Source of the DNA: an uncultured Alphaproteobacteria bacterium
Lineage (GTDB): Bacteria; Pseudomonadota; Alphaproteobacteria; Caulobacterales; Caulobacteraceae
Length of the DNA stretch: 33,103 nucleotides
Reading direction: 5' to 3'
NCBI GenBank assembly: GCA_937920085.1
Contig: CALETE010000038.1
Span: 1-33,103, forward strand
The translations under genes and the position numbers were made by a program. This document shows positions 8,363 through 15,691 of this stretch, in pieces (the first letter of the stretch is position 1; each line of letters begins with the position of its first letter). The notes beneath the pieces are model-generated. The model searched no databases and had not been told where the DNA came from. It saw nothing but the letters and a program-made list of their open reading frames with translations.

Positions 8363-9826
8363 TCAAAACTTTCCGATGACACTGAAGGTCGCACCCGCCT
8401 GCGGTTTGCCGCTCGCCGCCTTGAATGCGCCCTCTGGCCTCAACCAGAAGGCAACACCGCGAACTTCAATATTTGAGGATACGGTATAGGCGGCTTGTAC
8501 GCCGCCACCTGCCAGGATGAGGTCAGCGCCTGGAGCGCCCGGCTGCAGAAGCATGGCGCCCGGCGCACTGAAGAAGGCGTCATAGCCGTCAGCTCGCCAC
8601 GTGAACTCGCCGCCGACTGTTACCCGCAGCTGAGGACCTTCGTTGAAGCTGACTTCCGGAAATACGCTGATAGCGTTAGAGGGTGCATTGACACCGTTTC
8701 GACCCAGAAACGCCATGGCCGGCGCCGAGGCGGACCAGGCTTCAATTTTACCGGAACTCCCGCTGTCTCCAGAGGCCCCATCAACTCTCAGGGTCCATTT
8801 CGCTTTACGTGAGCTGCGAAGTGAAAAACTGGCCTCGGTTGCGAAGGCCCAGCCGGAGATGGCTTTCATTCCGAGACTGCCAAATTGGTAGCCGGCCTCG
8901 GTTGATGCGCTCCAGTGATCCGTGCGCCAGGTGACACGGCCCACAAGCGTGCCCCGACGTTCAGCGCCAGGACGGCGAGGAAATAGAACTCGATCCCGCT
9001 CCTGCCACATTCCATAAACCCCAAAGTCCCACCCCGGCAGCGTTGCGAATCCGCGCTCGATGAACAGGCCCGAAAACGATGCATTTCCGAGATCGGTCTC
9101 TTTGAAATATCCGTCTGCGGCAAAGTAGGGGCGCGCGACAAATGCCTGTAGCCGGAGCGACTTATTGAGCACCCGAACCACAGCGGCGTCGTAGACAGGT
9201 TGATAATTCAAGGCATCAGCCGTCCCCAGAAGCCGCGACGATGTCTTGAATAAATCCTGGCGCCCAATCCGTATCATTGTGTTGGGTGAAAATTTCCAAT
9301 CAACAAAGGCTCGTTGAATGGTGAGGTCCGTCTCATCGAAAAAGGAAGGGCGCCTTTTTCCAGTCTGTCCCCACGTTCCCAATTGGACATAGGCCCTGAG
9401 ATTTTCACCAATATGCGTATCAAAACTGGCCAGGAGTCGATTTGATACACTTGCAGCTGAGCCCAAATTTCCTATTCCGAAGTTATCTGGATTTCGCAAT
9501 TCTACGCGGCTTCGAAAGTCGAGACCGATAGCGGTTGTCAGATCATTTTCTCCAATACTTTTGATTGATAGCGGAAAAGGGGCGTCTTTGGGTACCCAAT
9601 GCCAATCTTCCTCCCATCGGTCTGTCGAAATGCTCGAGTTGTATGAGGGAATGTGATCTAATCTGCCATTATAAGCGGCTTGAGCGACTGCTGTTTGGTA
9701 AATTCCGAGACCTGAAACGAGCGCCAAAACAAAGATATGGGCCGCTGGAATACATCCGAGTAGATTTCGCTTCTTACTAAATACTGGTGAGAATGGCTTG
9801 TCAGGAGAGGCTGACAATATCAGCAT
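8363..9826 (-). CDS. alginate-export-type outer-membrane porin
   Basis: About 487 residues with a signal peptide ending near QTAVAQA, then a beta-rich protein ending in phenylalanine as outer-membrane barrels do. FRSRVELRNPDNF, VDWKF, MIRIGRQDLFKTSSRLLGT and the repeated alternating hydrophobic strands match the alginate-export (AlgE-like) barrel family, whose members let sugars or other small solutes through the outer membrane. The substrate here is not evident. The start is uncertain: ATG 9826 gives a signal peptide with a long N-region and overlaps the upstream HxlR gene by 26 bases, suggesting coupled translation. No good ribosome binding site is seen. Base composition is lower in GC than the core genes. 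Confidence 0.75.
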   Translation of the reverse strand: MLILSASPDKPFSPVFSKKRNLLGCIPAAHIFVLALVSGLGIYQTAVAQAAYNGRLDHIPSYNSSISTDRWEEDWHWVPKDAPFPLSIKSIGENDLTTAIGLDFRSRVELRNPDNFGIGNLGSAASVSNRLLASFDTHIGENLRAYVQLGTWGQTGKRRPSFFDETDLTIQRAFVDWKFSPNTMIRIGRQDLFKTSSRLLGTADALNYQPVYDAAVVRVLNKSLRLQAFVARPYFAADGYFKETDLGNASFSGLFIERGFATLPGWDFGVYGMWQERDRVLFPRRPGAERRGTLVGRVTWRTDHWSASTEAGYQFGSLGMKAISGWAFATEASFSLRSSRKAKWTLRVDGASGDSGSSGKIEAWSASAPAMAFLGRNGVNAPSNAISVFPEVSFNEGPQLRVTVGGEFTWRADGYDAFFSAPGAMLLQPGAPGADLILAGGGVQAAYTVSSNIEVRGVAFWLRPEGAFKAASGKPQAGATFSVIGKF

Positions 9827-10163
9827 GAAACTCGGAAAGGTGGGTGTGAGCCCAACGGCCCAACCCTTCAATAACCGGTCGGAGGGCCGCTCCGCTTTCA
9901 GTGAGCTGAAACGCATTGTTCCGGGGGCTACCTTCCGGGTCTGTCCGCTCGATCAGCTTCAGGCACGTCAGGGTGTCGAGCCGAACGGCAAGGATATTGG
10001 TCGAGATATGCTCACGGGACTTGGTAAACTCAGAATAGGTCCGGGTCCCGTGAATCAGAAGGTCTCGAATGATCAGGAGCGACCACTTGTCGCCCAGGAC
10101 GTCGAGGGCGGAGCTGATGGGGCAGGTGGATCGCCAATCAACCGGATCTGTATTTGCCGCCAT
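9801..10163 (-). CDS. HxlR-family transcriptional regulator
   Basis: A 120-residue winged-helix DNA-binding protein of the HxlR (MarR-like) family. Residues 14-36, starting CPISSALDVLGDKWSLLIIR, are the family hallmark, with the conserved cysteine at position 14 that in some members senses thiol-reactive compounds. The wing and C-terminal helix follow (RNNAFQLTESGAALRPVIEGLGRW). The ATG at 10163 has AGGAAGG about six bases upstream; the longer reading would begin at a TTG codon. It lies 23 bp after the MAPEG stop and overlaps the porin gene, so all are likely co-transcribed. The palindromes upstream of the MAPEG gene are candidate binding sites. Confidence 0.9.
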   Translation of the reverse strand: MAANTDPVDWRSTCPISSALDVLGDKWSLLIIRDLLIHGTRTYSEFTKSREHISTNILAVRLDTLTCLKLIERTDPEGSPRNNAFQLTESGAALRPVIEGLGRWAHTHLSEFHADIVSLS

Positions 10164-10186
10164 CAAGCCCTTCCTGAGGTGTCGGT

Positions 10187-10597
10187 CTAGTGCGCCGTGA
10201 CGTGCGCCACGATCTGCCAGACATAGGCCAGCATTGCCAATTGCGCGACCGCGAAGACAGCCGTTCGCAGATAGGGAATGCCGGCAATGTACACGATCGG
10301 ATGCAGGATCCTGGCGACGAGCAGCACCACTCCGGCAATGAATGTCGAGTGGTTGGTCGCCCCGGTCGCGACGGCTATGCCGATGACGACTGCGTACATT
10401 GCAAGATTGTCAGCGAGGTTGTCATGCGCCCGCACGGCCCGGCCGCCCCAAGCCGCGACACCTGAAAGCTCGGTGTCACGATTGTAGAAGATCCATCTGA
10501 CACCCCCTGGCGCCGCGCCGCGCGCAATCAGTGGCGGCATGGTCAGCAGCTCCGTCAACAGGGCAAGGCTGAGCAATATCCAGAGATCAGGGGTCAT
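10187..10597 (-). CDS. MAPEG-family membrane protein (island copy)
   Basis: About 136 residues with four hydrophobic segments. The stretch GGRAVRAHDNLADNLAMYAVVI and the later ARILHPIVYIAGIPYLRT are characteristic of bacterial MAPEG proteins. The start is either ATG 10597 or ATG 10609; the frame is open further upstream but that part looks non-coding and contains the promoter palindromes. It is the first gene of the island cluster and is followed after 23 bp by the HxlR regulator. A MAPEG gene paired with an HxlR regulator suggests induction by a reactive or toxic compound, which is inference only. It is not closely related to the other MAPEG gene in this window. Confidence 0.82.
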   Translation of the reverse strand: MTPDLWILLSLALLTELLTMPPLIARGAAPGGVRWIFYNRDTELSGVAAWGGRAVRAHDNLADNLAMYAVVIGIAVATGATNHSTFIAGVVLLVARILHPIVYIAGIPYLRTAVFAVAQLAMLAYVWQIVAHVTAH

Positions 10598-10684
10598 AAC
10601 AGATTCCATTCGGTCAATATTGGGAACAGCGTCGCCGATCCTGAGCGTCGACGGTCCTGACCCGGACTTGACGACGCAACATGA

Positions 10685-10727
10685 CTTGCGCAATGCAAGC
10701 GTCTCATTATGACTTGCGAAATGCAAG
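10685..10727 (-). promoter_or_regulatory. paired palindromic operators flanking a -10 element
   Basis: Two near-identical palindromes, CTTGCGCAATGCAAG at 10685-10699 and CTTGCGAAATGCAAG at 10713-10727, each have perfect CTTGC/GCAAG arms around five bases and start 28 bp apart. A CATAAT hexamer on the minus strand (10711-10706) lies exactly between them and could be the -10 of the promoter for the MAPEG-HxlR-porin cluster. A protein bound to both would block transcription. The adjacent HxlR-type regulator is the obvious candidate. Confidence 0.6.
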
Positions 10728-10964
10728 AGATAATCTTGGCCCAATTTCGCTGAGGATCTCAATGAGGCGTGGCCCGCCTCGCCCTGAAACGGACATCCGA
10801 TACGTCATCCCCAGAGCCGCAAATGGGCCTGCAGTTTAATCTGAATTGTCTCTAAGACTAAAACAGTCACTCCAAAGGCACCGCCGAATTGGAGATTTTA
10901 TGAATTCAGTTTCGGCTACCGAAAATGTGAAGCCTAACTCGGGATACATTCCAAAGTATCCCTG

Positions 10965-10987
10965 TCGAATTTCTGGAGCGGGCGAAG
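10965..10987. repeat. right attachment-site copy, overlapping tRNA-Gly 3' end
   Basis: Identical over 23 bases to 7885-7907. It covers nucleotides 62-75 of tRNA-Gly and nine bases downstream of the CCA. Confidence 0.8.
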
Positions 10988-11048
10988 AGATTCGAACTCT
11001 CGACCCCAACCTTGGCAAGGTTGTGCTCTACCACTGAGCTACGCCCGC
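10974..11048 (-). tRNA. tRNA-Gly(GCC)
   Basis: The 75-nt gene folds as a full cloverleaf. The acceptor stem GCGGGCG/CGCCCGC has seven Watson-Crick pairs, the D arm is GCTC/GAGC, and the anticodon arm CAACC-TTGCCAA-GGTTG has anticodon GCC. The T loop is TTCGAAT, the discriminator is T, and the CCA is encoded. It decodes GGC and GGU. Its 3' end is the target of the island on its left. Confidence 0.95.
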
Positions 11049-11162
11049 GCTCCTCAAGGCGTGCCGGAAGTCCCGGCGGCCTCGAAATTCGAGAGCGGGC
11101 TTATGGCAGAGGCCTTCACGCTTGGCAAGGCTTCCTCTGGGGCCTTGTGACAACTCTTTCCA

Positions 11163-11906
11163 TCAGCCCTTGAAGCGGGGCGCCTTGAGACGGCGTTTGT
11201 TGACGTGGTCCTTGGGGGCCTCGCCTGCGCCTTCGGGAATTTCGCCCTTGAAGTAATAGCGTTGCCAGGCGGCCTTGGTGGCCTCGGGGTCCAGGCGGAA
11301 TATGGCCTTGTTGAACTCAGTGCGATGTTTTTCCCAGGTGTCATACTGGTCCCGGAGCTCGGGGTTGGAGTCCATGCGCTTGATCACAGGCTGGACGGTT
11401 TCCAGGGCCTTGTCCTGCATGAGGGTGATGAAGCAGAAGGGCTCGCCCTTTTCAAAGCGCACCCGGCCCGGGCGGGTGAAGATCCAGTTCATGGTGAAGG
11501 TGAAGGGCAGCCAGTCGGTTTCCACCAAGCCAGACAGGGGCTGTATGCCATCCTTCACGTGGTTGGGCGGGCCTTGCGTCAGGATCGACCAGCCGGGGGG
11601 TGTGCGGAAGAGATAGCCCGGATGCAGGGTGATCACCCCGTGGGTGAAGTGGCTTTTGACGAACTCATGGAAGTCGGAATGGGGCCGGTCGGGGGTGAGC
11701 TTAATGTCGTGGGCATTCGGACCGCCATTCCACTCTGCAGTGAAGGACATGGGGCAGAGCATTTCCCAGCCGCTGGTATTGGCCATGGTGAGCGGCAGGC
11801 AACGATAGGGGTGGCGTGAGGGAAAGGCGTCCATCCAGGCGCGCTCTGGCCGCCCTGGGACAAGTTCCGGGGGCCGCGACGCAGTGGGGAAGCATTCGAG
11901 CTCCAT
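11163..11906 (-). CDS. conserved protein, DUF6065-like
   Basis: A 247-residue soluble protein with dense conserved motifs: WMDAFPSRHPYRCLPLTMAN near residue 25, then GWEML, FTAEWNGG, FRTPPGWSILTQGPPN, KDGIQPL, ETDWLPFTFTMNWIFTRPG and GEPFCFITL. I recognise this pattern as the DUF6065 family, whose function is unknown to me. No signal peptide or membrane segment is seen. GGAGG lies about ten bases before the ATG at 11906. It stands between tRNA-Gly and the palindromic repeat array, with no partner gene on its strand, so context gives no hint of its role. Confidence 0.75.
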   Translation of the reverse strand: MELECFPTASRPPELVPGRPERAWMDAFPSRHPYRCLPLTMANTSGWEMLCPMSFTAEWNGGPNAHDIKLTPDRPHSDFHEFVKSHFTHGVITLHPGYLFRTPPGWSILTQGPPNHVKDGIQPLSGLVETDWLPFTFTMNWIFTRPGRVRFEKGEPFCFITLMQDKALETVQPVIKRMDSNPELRDQYDTWEKHRTEFNKAIFRLDPEATKAAWQRYYFKGEIPEGAGEAPKDHVNKRRLKAPRFKG

Positions 11907-11984
11907 AGGATTTTCCTCCGACGGGTTACCGCAAACTGATTACCCGGCGGGGGAAGGTTCTGTCGACTCCTACCCTTTCCGCCT

Positions 11985-12410
11985 AGCCCCTTCTCCGGTC
12001 ACTCCGGCGAAGGCCGGAGTCCAGATCGTAGGGCGCTGCTAGTCCGGAAGGGCTGCTCTTTGGATGCTGGCCAAAGTCACAGCCTTACGACCTGGATCCC
12101 GGCCTTCGCCGGGATGACCGGTGGGTGTATCACCGGCCTCGCCCCTTCTCCGGTCACTCCGGCGAAGGCCAGAGTCCAGATCATAGGGCGCAGGGTCTCC
12201 GGAAGGGCCGCGCCTCGGTGGCTGGCCAGGATCCCGGCCTCCGCCGGGATGACCGGTGGGTGTATTACCTGCCTAGCCCCTTCCCCGGTCACTCCGGCGA
12301 AGGCCGGAGTCCAGATCATAGGGCGCAAGGTGTCCGGAAAGGCCGCTCCTTGGATGCTGGACAAGGTCACAGCCTCCGCCGGGATGACCGGTGGGTGCAT
12401 CACTGGCCTG
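11985..12410. repeat. tandem array of paired extragenic palindromes
   Basis: This covers most of the 573-bp gap between the genes ending at 11906 and starting at 12480. Three units start near 11985, 12140 and 12275 (periods about 155 and 135 bp). Each holds a 33-bp element (11995-12027, 12150-12182, 12285-12317) beginning CCGGTCACTCCGGCGAAGG, followed by an inverted relative (12093-12121, 12229-12256, truncated 12372-12391) ending CGGGATGACCGG. The two can pair as a long stem, and each is itself a hairpin. This is the form of REP/BIME-type repeats of proteobacteria. The remaining bases of the gap (11907-11984 and 12411-12479) show nothing recognisable beyond the leader of the next gene. Confidence 0.85.
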
Positions 12411-12479
12411 TAAACTGCCTCTGGCGCGAGGGGGAAGTCTGGCGTCTAATCGGTCTCAAAGGACCCTGGGGGAAACATC

Positions 12480-14171
12480 ATGAGCACGTTCAAATCGGCC
12501 CTGCTGGCAGCCAGCCTCTTCCTGGCGCCCGGCATCATGCCCGCCATGGCACAGACCCAGACCGGCGCCCCCGCCCAGGCCAGCTACCAGCCGCCCCCGG
12601 GTTCGGTGGAAGAGTACGCAACGCTGCGGGACGGAACCCGCCTTGCGGCCAATGTGTTCAAGCCGTCTGGGACAGGCCCCTGGCCCGTTGTGGTGTCGCG
12701 CACCCCTTATCTCAAGGATGGCCGCGGCAGCCCCGAGGCCCTGGCCGCCCAGGGCAAGCACTATACCGATGCTGGCTATGTCTTCGTCCTGCAGGATGTG
12801 CGGGGCAAGGGCCGCAGCCAGGGCTTCTATGCTGCCTATGTGAACGACATTGAGGATGGCTATGACACGGTGGAATGGGCGGCCAAGCAGCCCTGGTCCA
12901 ATGGCAAGGTGGGCATTACCGGGGCCTCGGCCCTCGGCGTGACGTCAAACGCTGCAGCCATGGCGGCACCACCGCACCTGAAGGCCGCCTATGTGGTGGT
13001 GGCGCCCTTTGACCGGTCGCGGTCCAGCTTTATGGGCGGGGTGATCAAGGAGAAGGACACCATTGGCTGGCTGAAGGGCCAGGGGGTGTCCCAGGCTGAG
13101 ATCGACGACCTGCGGGCGCGGTCGGCGGACGATGTGATCTGGAACCGCTTCGCCATGAGCACCAATCGCAAGTATATCAAGGTGCCGATCTATAATGTCG
13201 GCGGCTGGTACGACATCTTCAACGAGGGCAATACCTCTAACTTCACCTACCTGCAGAACCAGGGTGCCAAGGGCGCCAAGGGCAATCAAAAGCTGATGAT
13301 GGGGCCCTTTGGCCATGGCCCCCTATCGGGCGACCTGGCCTATCCGGGGGAAGACACCCTGCCGAGTGCCTTCCGCAATGAGATCCGGTGGTTCGATTAT
13401 TGGCTGAAGGGTATCGATAACGGCATTATGGATGAGCCGCCGGTCAGCCTCTACATGATGGCCGGGGCCCGCAAGGGGGCCCTGTCGCCCAAGAACCGCT
13501 GGATGACCTCCGCCAACTGGCCCCCGGCCAATCGCGAGGTTCGCTATTATCTGACTCCCGACAAGGTCCTCTCCCCCGTCCCGCCCGCTGCTGAAAATGC
13601 TAAGGTCAGCTATACTTTCGATCCAGCCCATCCCGTGGCGACCTTTGGCGGCGCCAATCTGACCTTTGAGCGTGGCCCGGAGGATCAGAGGCAGGTGGGG
13701 ATGCGCGATGACTATCTCCGCTTCCAGACGCCGCTCCTGACCAAGGATGTTTCGATTGCCGGACCTGTGAAGGTCGAGCTCTTCGGTGCCACAGATGGCC
13801 CAGACACCGACTTCATGGCCAAGCTGGTGGATGTCTATCCGGATGGCTATGAGGCCCTGGTCCTCGACGCCCCGATCCGCACCCGTTATCGCAATGGCCG
13901 CATGCCTGATGACGTGAAAATGATGACTCCCAATGCCCCCGAAGCCCTGACCCTGGAGCTCTGGTCAACGGCCATCACCTTCGAAAAGGGTCACAGGATC
14001 GCCCTGCACATCACCTCGTCCAACAGCCCACGCTTTGAGGTCAATCCGAACACCGGAGAGCCGGACGGAGTCCACCTGCAGAAACCCCGGGTGGCAGTCA
14101 ACAGCGTCTATATGGACTCCAGTCATCCGTCGGCAGTGGTTCTGCCGGTGATCTATCCCAGCGGACAGTAG
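12480..14171 (+). CDS. CocE/NonD-family alpha/beta hydrolase, exported
   Basis: The 563-residue protein has a Sec signal peptide with likely cleavage after A24 (PAMA|QTQ), so it acts in the periplasm. It then has an X-Pro dipeptidyl-peptidase (S15)-like hydrolase domain and, from about residue 350, the jelly-roll domain typical of CocE and related acylases. The catalytic serine is probably S150 in GITGASALG, the acid D245 in GGWYDIF and the histidine H279 in GPFGHG. The nucleophile elbow GASALG departs from the more usual GxSYxG. Such enzymes cleave esters, amides or peptides; the substrate here is unknown. A purine-rich GGGGGAAA precedes the ATG. Confidence 0.9.
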   Translation: MSTFKSALLAASLFLAPGIMPAMAQTQTGAPAQASYQPPPGSVEEYATLRDGTRLAANVFKPSGTGPWPVVVSRTPYLKDGRGSPEALAAQGKHYTDAGYVFVLQDVRGKGRSQGFYAAYVNDIEDGYDTVEWAAKQPWSNGKVGITGASALGVTSNAAAMAAPPHLKAAYVVVAPFDRSRSSFMGGVIKEKDTIGWLKGQGVSQAEIDDLRARSADDVIWNRFAMSTNRKYIKVPIYNVGGWYDIFNEGNTSNFTYLQNQGAKGAKGNQKLMMGPFGHGPLSGDLAYPGEDTLPSAFRNEIRWFDYWLKGIDNGIMDEPPVSLYMMAGARKGALSPKNRWMTSANWPPANREVRYYLTPDKVLSPVPPAAENAKVSYTFDPAHPVATFGGANLTFERGPEDQRQVGMRDDYLRFQTPLLTKDVSIAGPVKVELFGATDGPDTDFMAKLVDVYPDGYEALVLDAPIRTRYRNGRMPDDVKMMTPNAPEALTLELWSTAITFEKGHRIALHITSSNSPRFEVNPNTGEPDGVHLQKPRVAVNSVYMDSSHPSAVVLPVIYPSGQ

Positions 14172-14203
14172 GCAGGTCTGCGCCGCCCACCTGAAAGACC
14201 CCG

Positions 14204-14761
14204 TTACTTCCTGGCCCTCAAGGTGATCTGGATTTCCTTGATGACGTTGAGGCGGGAGCTCACAAATTCGACGATCTGGTCTACGGTCAGGGCACCGGCC
14301 TGAAACTGTTCGAGATAGGTCCCCTCGAAGACGTTCTGGACATTGACCGTCTCGAAATCGACGCCGGTATAGTGGGCAAGAGGCGAATTTGCGGCCCTCA
14401 TGTCTTTCCATTTATCATTCAGGGACCGATCGAAGAGGGCCATCATCTCCGCTGTGACCGGCCGGACATGGGTCGGGTCGTTTAAGAAGTCGTCATGGCG
14501 TGGATGGGGCACATTGATCTGCACCACCCCGTCCGGCTTCAGCACCCGGTAAATTTCCTTCATGATCCCCAGGAAGACCTTGGGATCTCCACCCATATGC
14601 TCAAGGGCGTGATTAAAGACCATTTCATCGGCGGCATTGTCTGGCCACGGCCAGGGTAGGATTTCCAGGTCCACGACCTGATCGGGATCGCCTTCGGGGA
14701 AGGCGTCGACGTTCACATAGCCGGGCAGCTTGTTGTGGCCACAGCCCATATTGAATTTCAT
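14204..14761 (-). CDS. class I SAM-dependent methyltransferase
   Basis: A 185-residue cytoplasmic protein. NMGCGHNKLPGYVNVD at residues 4-19 is the glycine-rich SAM-binding loop plus the acidic residue of motif II as found in small type-11 methyltransferases. VVDLEILPWPWPDNAADEM and NHALEHMG form the later motifs, and EIYRVLKPDGVVQINVPHP is the typical strand-turn after them. The substrate is unknown; this subgroup is frequent in sugar and envelope clusters. AGGA lies about seven bases before the ATG. It follows the sterol-desaturase-like gene by 21 bp on the same strand, so the two are probably one transcript. Confidence 0.85.
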   Translation of the reverse strand: MKFNMGCGHNKLPGYVNVDAFPEGDPDQVVDLEILPWPWPDNAADEMVFNHALEHMGGDPKVFLGIMKEIYRVLKPDGVVQINVPHPRHDDFLNDPTHVRPVTAEMMALFDRSLNDKWKDMRAANSPLAHYTGVDFETVNVQNVFEGTYLEQFQAGALTVDQIVEFVSSRLNVIKEIQITLRARK

Positions 14762-14782
14762 CTGAGGTCCTGGGCTTAGGGT

Positions 14783-15604
14783 CTACTGGATTTCTACCGG
14801 CTGGGGTCGGGGACGAAGCCATGCCTGTAGGGGATAGATATACTGGCCCAAGGCGCCAGGGGCCATTGGCGCTTCGATGCCCAAGGGTACCGTGCAGGGC
14901 CCAGGGCAATAATAGGTGCCGAAGGCGCGATCAAAAACCGAGAAGACAGTGGCAAAATTCTTTCCGGAAATTTCCTCGTCCCGGGCATGGTGCCACCGGT
15001 GCATGGCCGGTGAATTGAACACCCAACTGAAACGGCCCAGGGTCCAGGGGACATCGGCATGGATGAAAGCGCCGTAGTAGTGGCGCACCATGACCGCCAG
15101 GGCGACCGCCCAGGTGGGAAAGCCCAGCAGTGTCAGCCCGATCAAATCCAGAATGGTTCCCAAGCGATCAATTGGGTGCATGCGGTTAAGACTGAACCAG
15201 GTGAGTTGGGTGTCACTGTGATGCACCGCATGGCCGGGCCATAGCAGGGCACTGTGCTGGAGCCGATGGCGCCAATAGCCCAGGAAATCGGCCACAAAGA
15301 CCGCGATCAAGGCGGTTGCGACACCACCCAGCCTGGCCCACAGGGCAGCACCGGGGGCGTCCCAACCCAGGCCATGCACCGCTTGGGCAAAGGCTGTGGC
15401 GATCAACACGACAATCGGTGTCATCAGGATCTGATCCACCCCATAGAGGATGATATTGATCCGGGTTTCCTCAGCTGCGGCCCGGGCGTCGCTCCAGGCC
15501 TTGGCACCCTTTACCAGGAGGGCCAGGACAAGAAAGAAAATCGCCATGAGGCCAAGATCGACACCCTGGTCGAGGACGGGCTTTACGAAATTGGGCAGGG
15601 TCAT
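14783..15604 (-). CDS. sterol desaturase / fatty acid hydroxylase family protein
   Basis: A 273-residue membrane protein of the non-haem di-iron hydroxylase superfamily. The histidine boxes that bind iron are all present: HRLQH at 113-117, HAVHH at 125-129, and HRWHH at 202-206. Three to four hydrophobic segments (about 15-32, 55-75, 92-110, 160-180) match the family. It would hydroxylate or desaturate a lipid in the membrane using oxygen; the substrate cannot be told. It begins 21 bp before the methyltransferase gene on the same strand. The upstream neighbour at 15692 is divergent, so 15605-15691 must carry both promoters. Confidence 0.88.
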   Translation of the reverse strand: MTLPNFVKPVLDQGVDLGLMAIFFLVLALLVKGAKAWSDARAAAEETRINIILYGVDQILMTPIVVLIATAFAQAVHGLGWDAPGAALWARLGGVATALIAVFVADFLGYWRHRLQHSALLWPGHAVHHSDTQLTWFSLNRMHPIDRLGTILDLIGLTLLGFPTWAVALAVMVRHYYGAFIHADVPWTLGRFSWVFNSPAMHRWHHARDEEISGKNFATVFSVFDRAFGTYYCPGPCTVPLGIEAPMAPGALGQYIYPLQAWLRPRPQPVEIQ

Positions 15605-15691
15605 GACCCGTCATCCTGGTGGCGTTGCGGGCACAAGCCTGAACCGGGGACACTAAGCCTTGTTTAACTGTCCTTGGGAGAAGGGTGAATT

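Larger units (their letters stand above)
7885..10987. mobile_element. small genomic island inserted at the 3' end of tRNA-Gly
   Basis: A perfect 23-bp direct repeat occurs at 7885-7907 and 10965-10987. The right copy covers the last 14 nt of tRNA-Gly (including CCA) and nine bases beyond it; the left copy is an orphan tRNA 3' fragment. This is the usual footprint of integration into a tRNA 3' end with restoration of the gene. The interior is visibly richer in A and T than the flanks and carries four minus-strand genes (MAPEG, HxlR regulator, porin, DUF1330). No integrase is present, so the element is decayed or depends on another integrase. Confidence 0.75.

Noticed and set aside
10846..11037. 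Small plus-strand frame running into tRNA-Gly
   Set aside because: Its C-terminal half is the translated reverse complement of the tRNA, a well-known annotation artefact.
12060..12853. Open frames on both strands inside the palindrome array
   Set aside because: They consist of translated repeat units and overlap the certain hydrolase gene in another frame.
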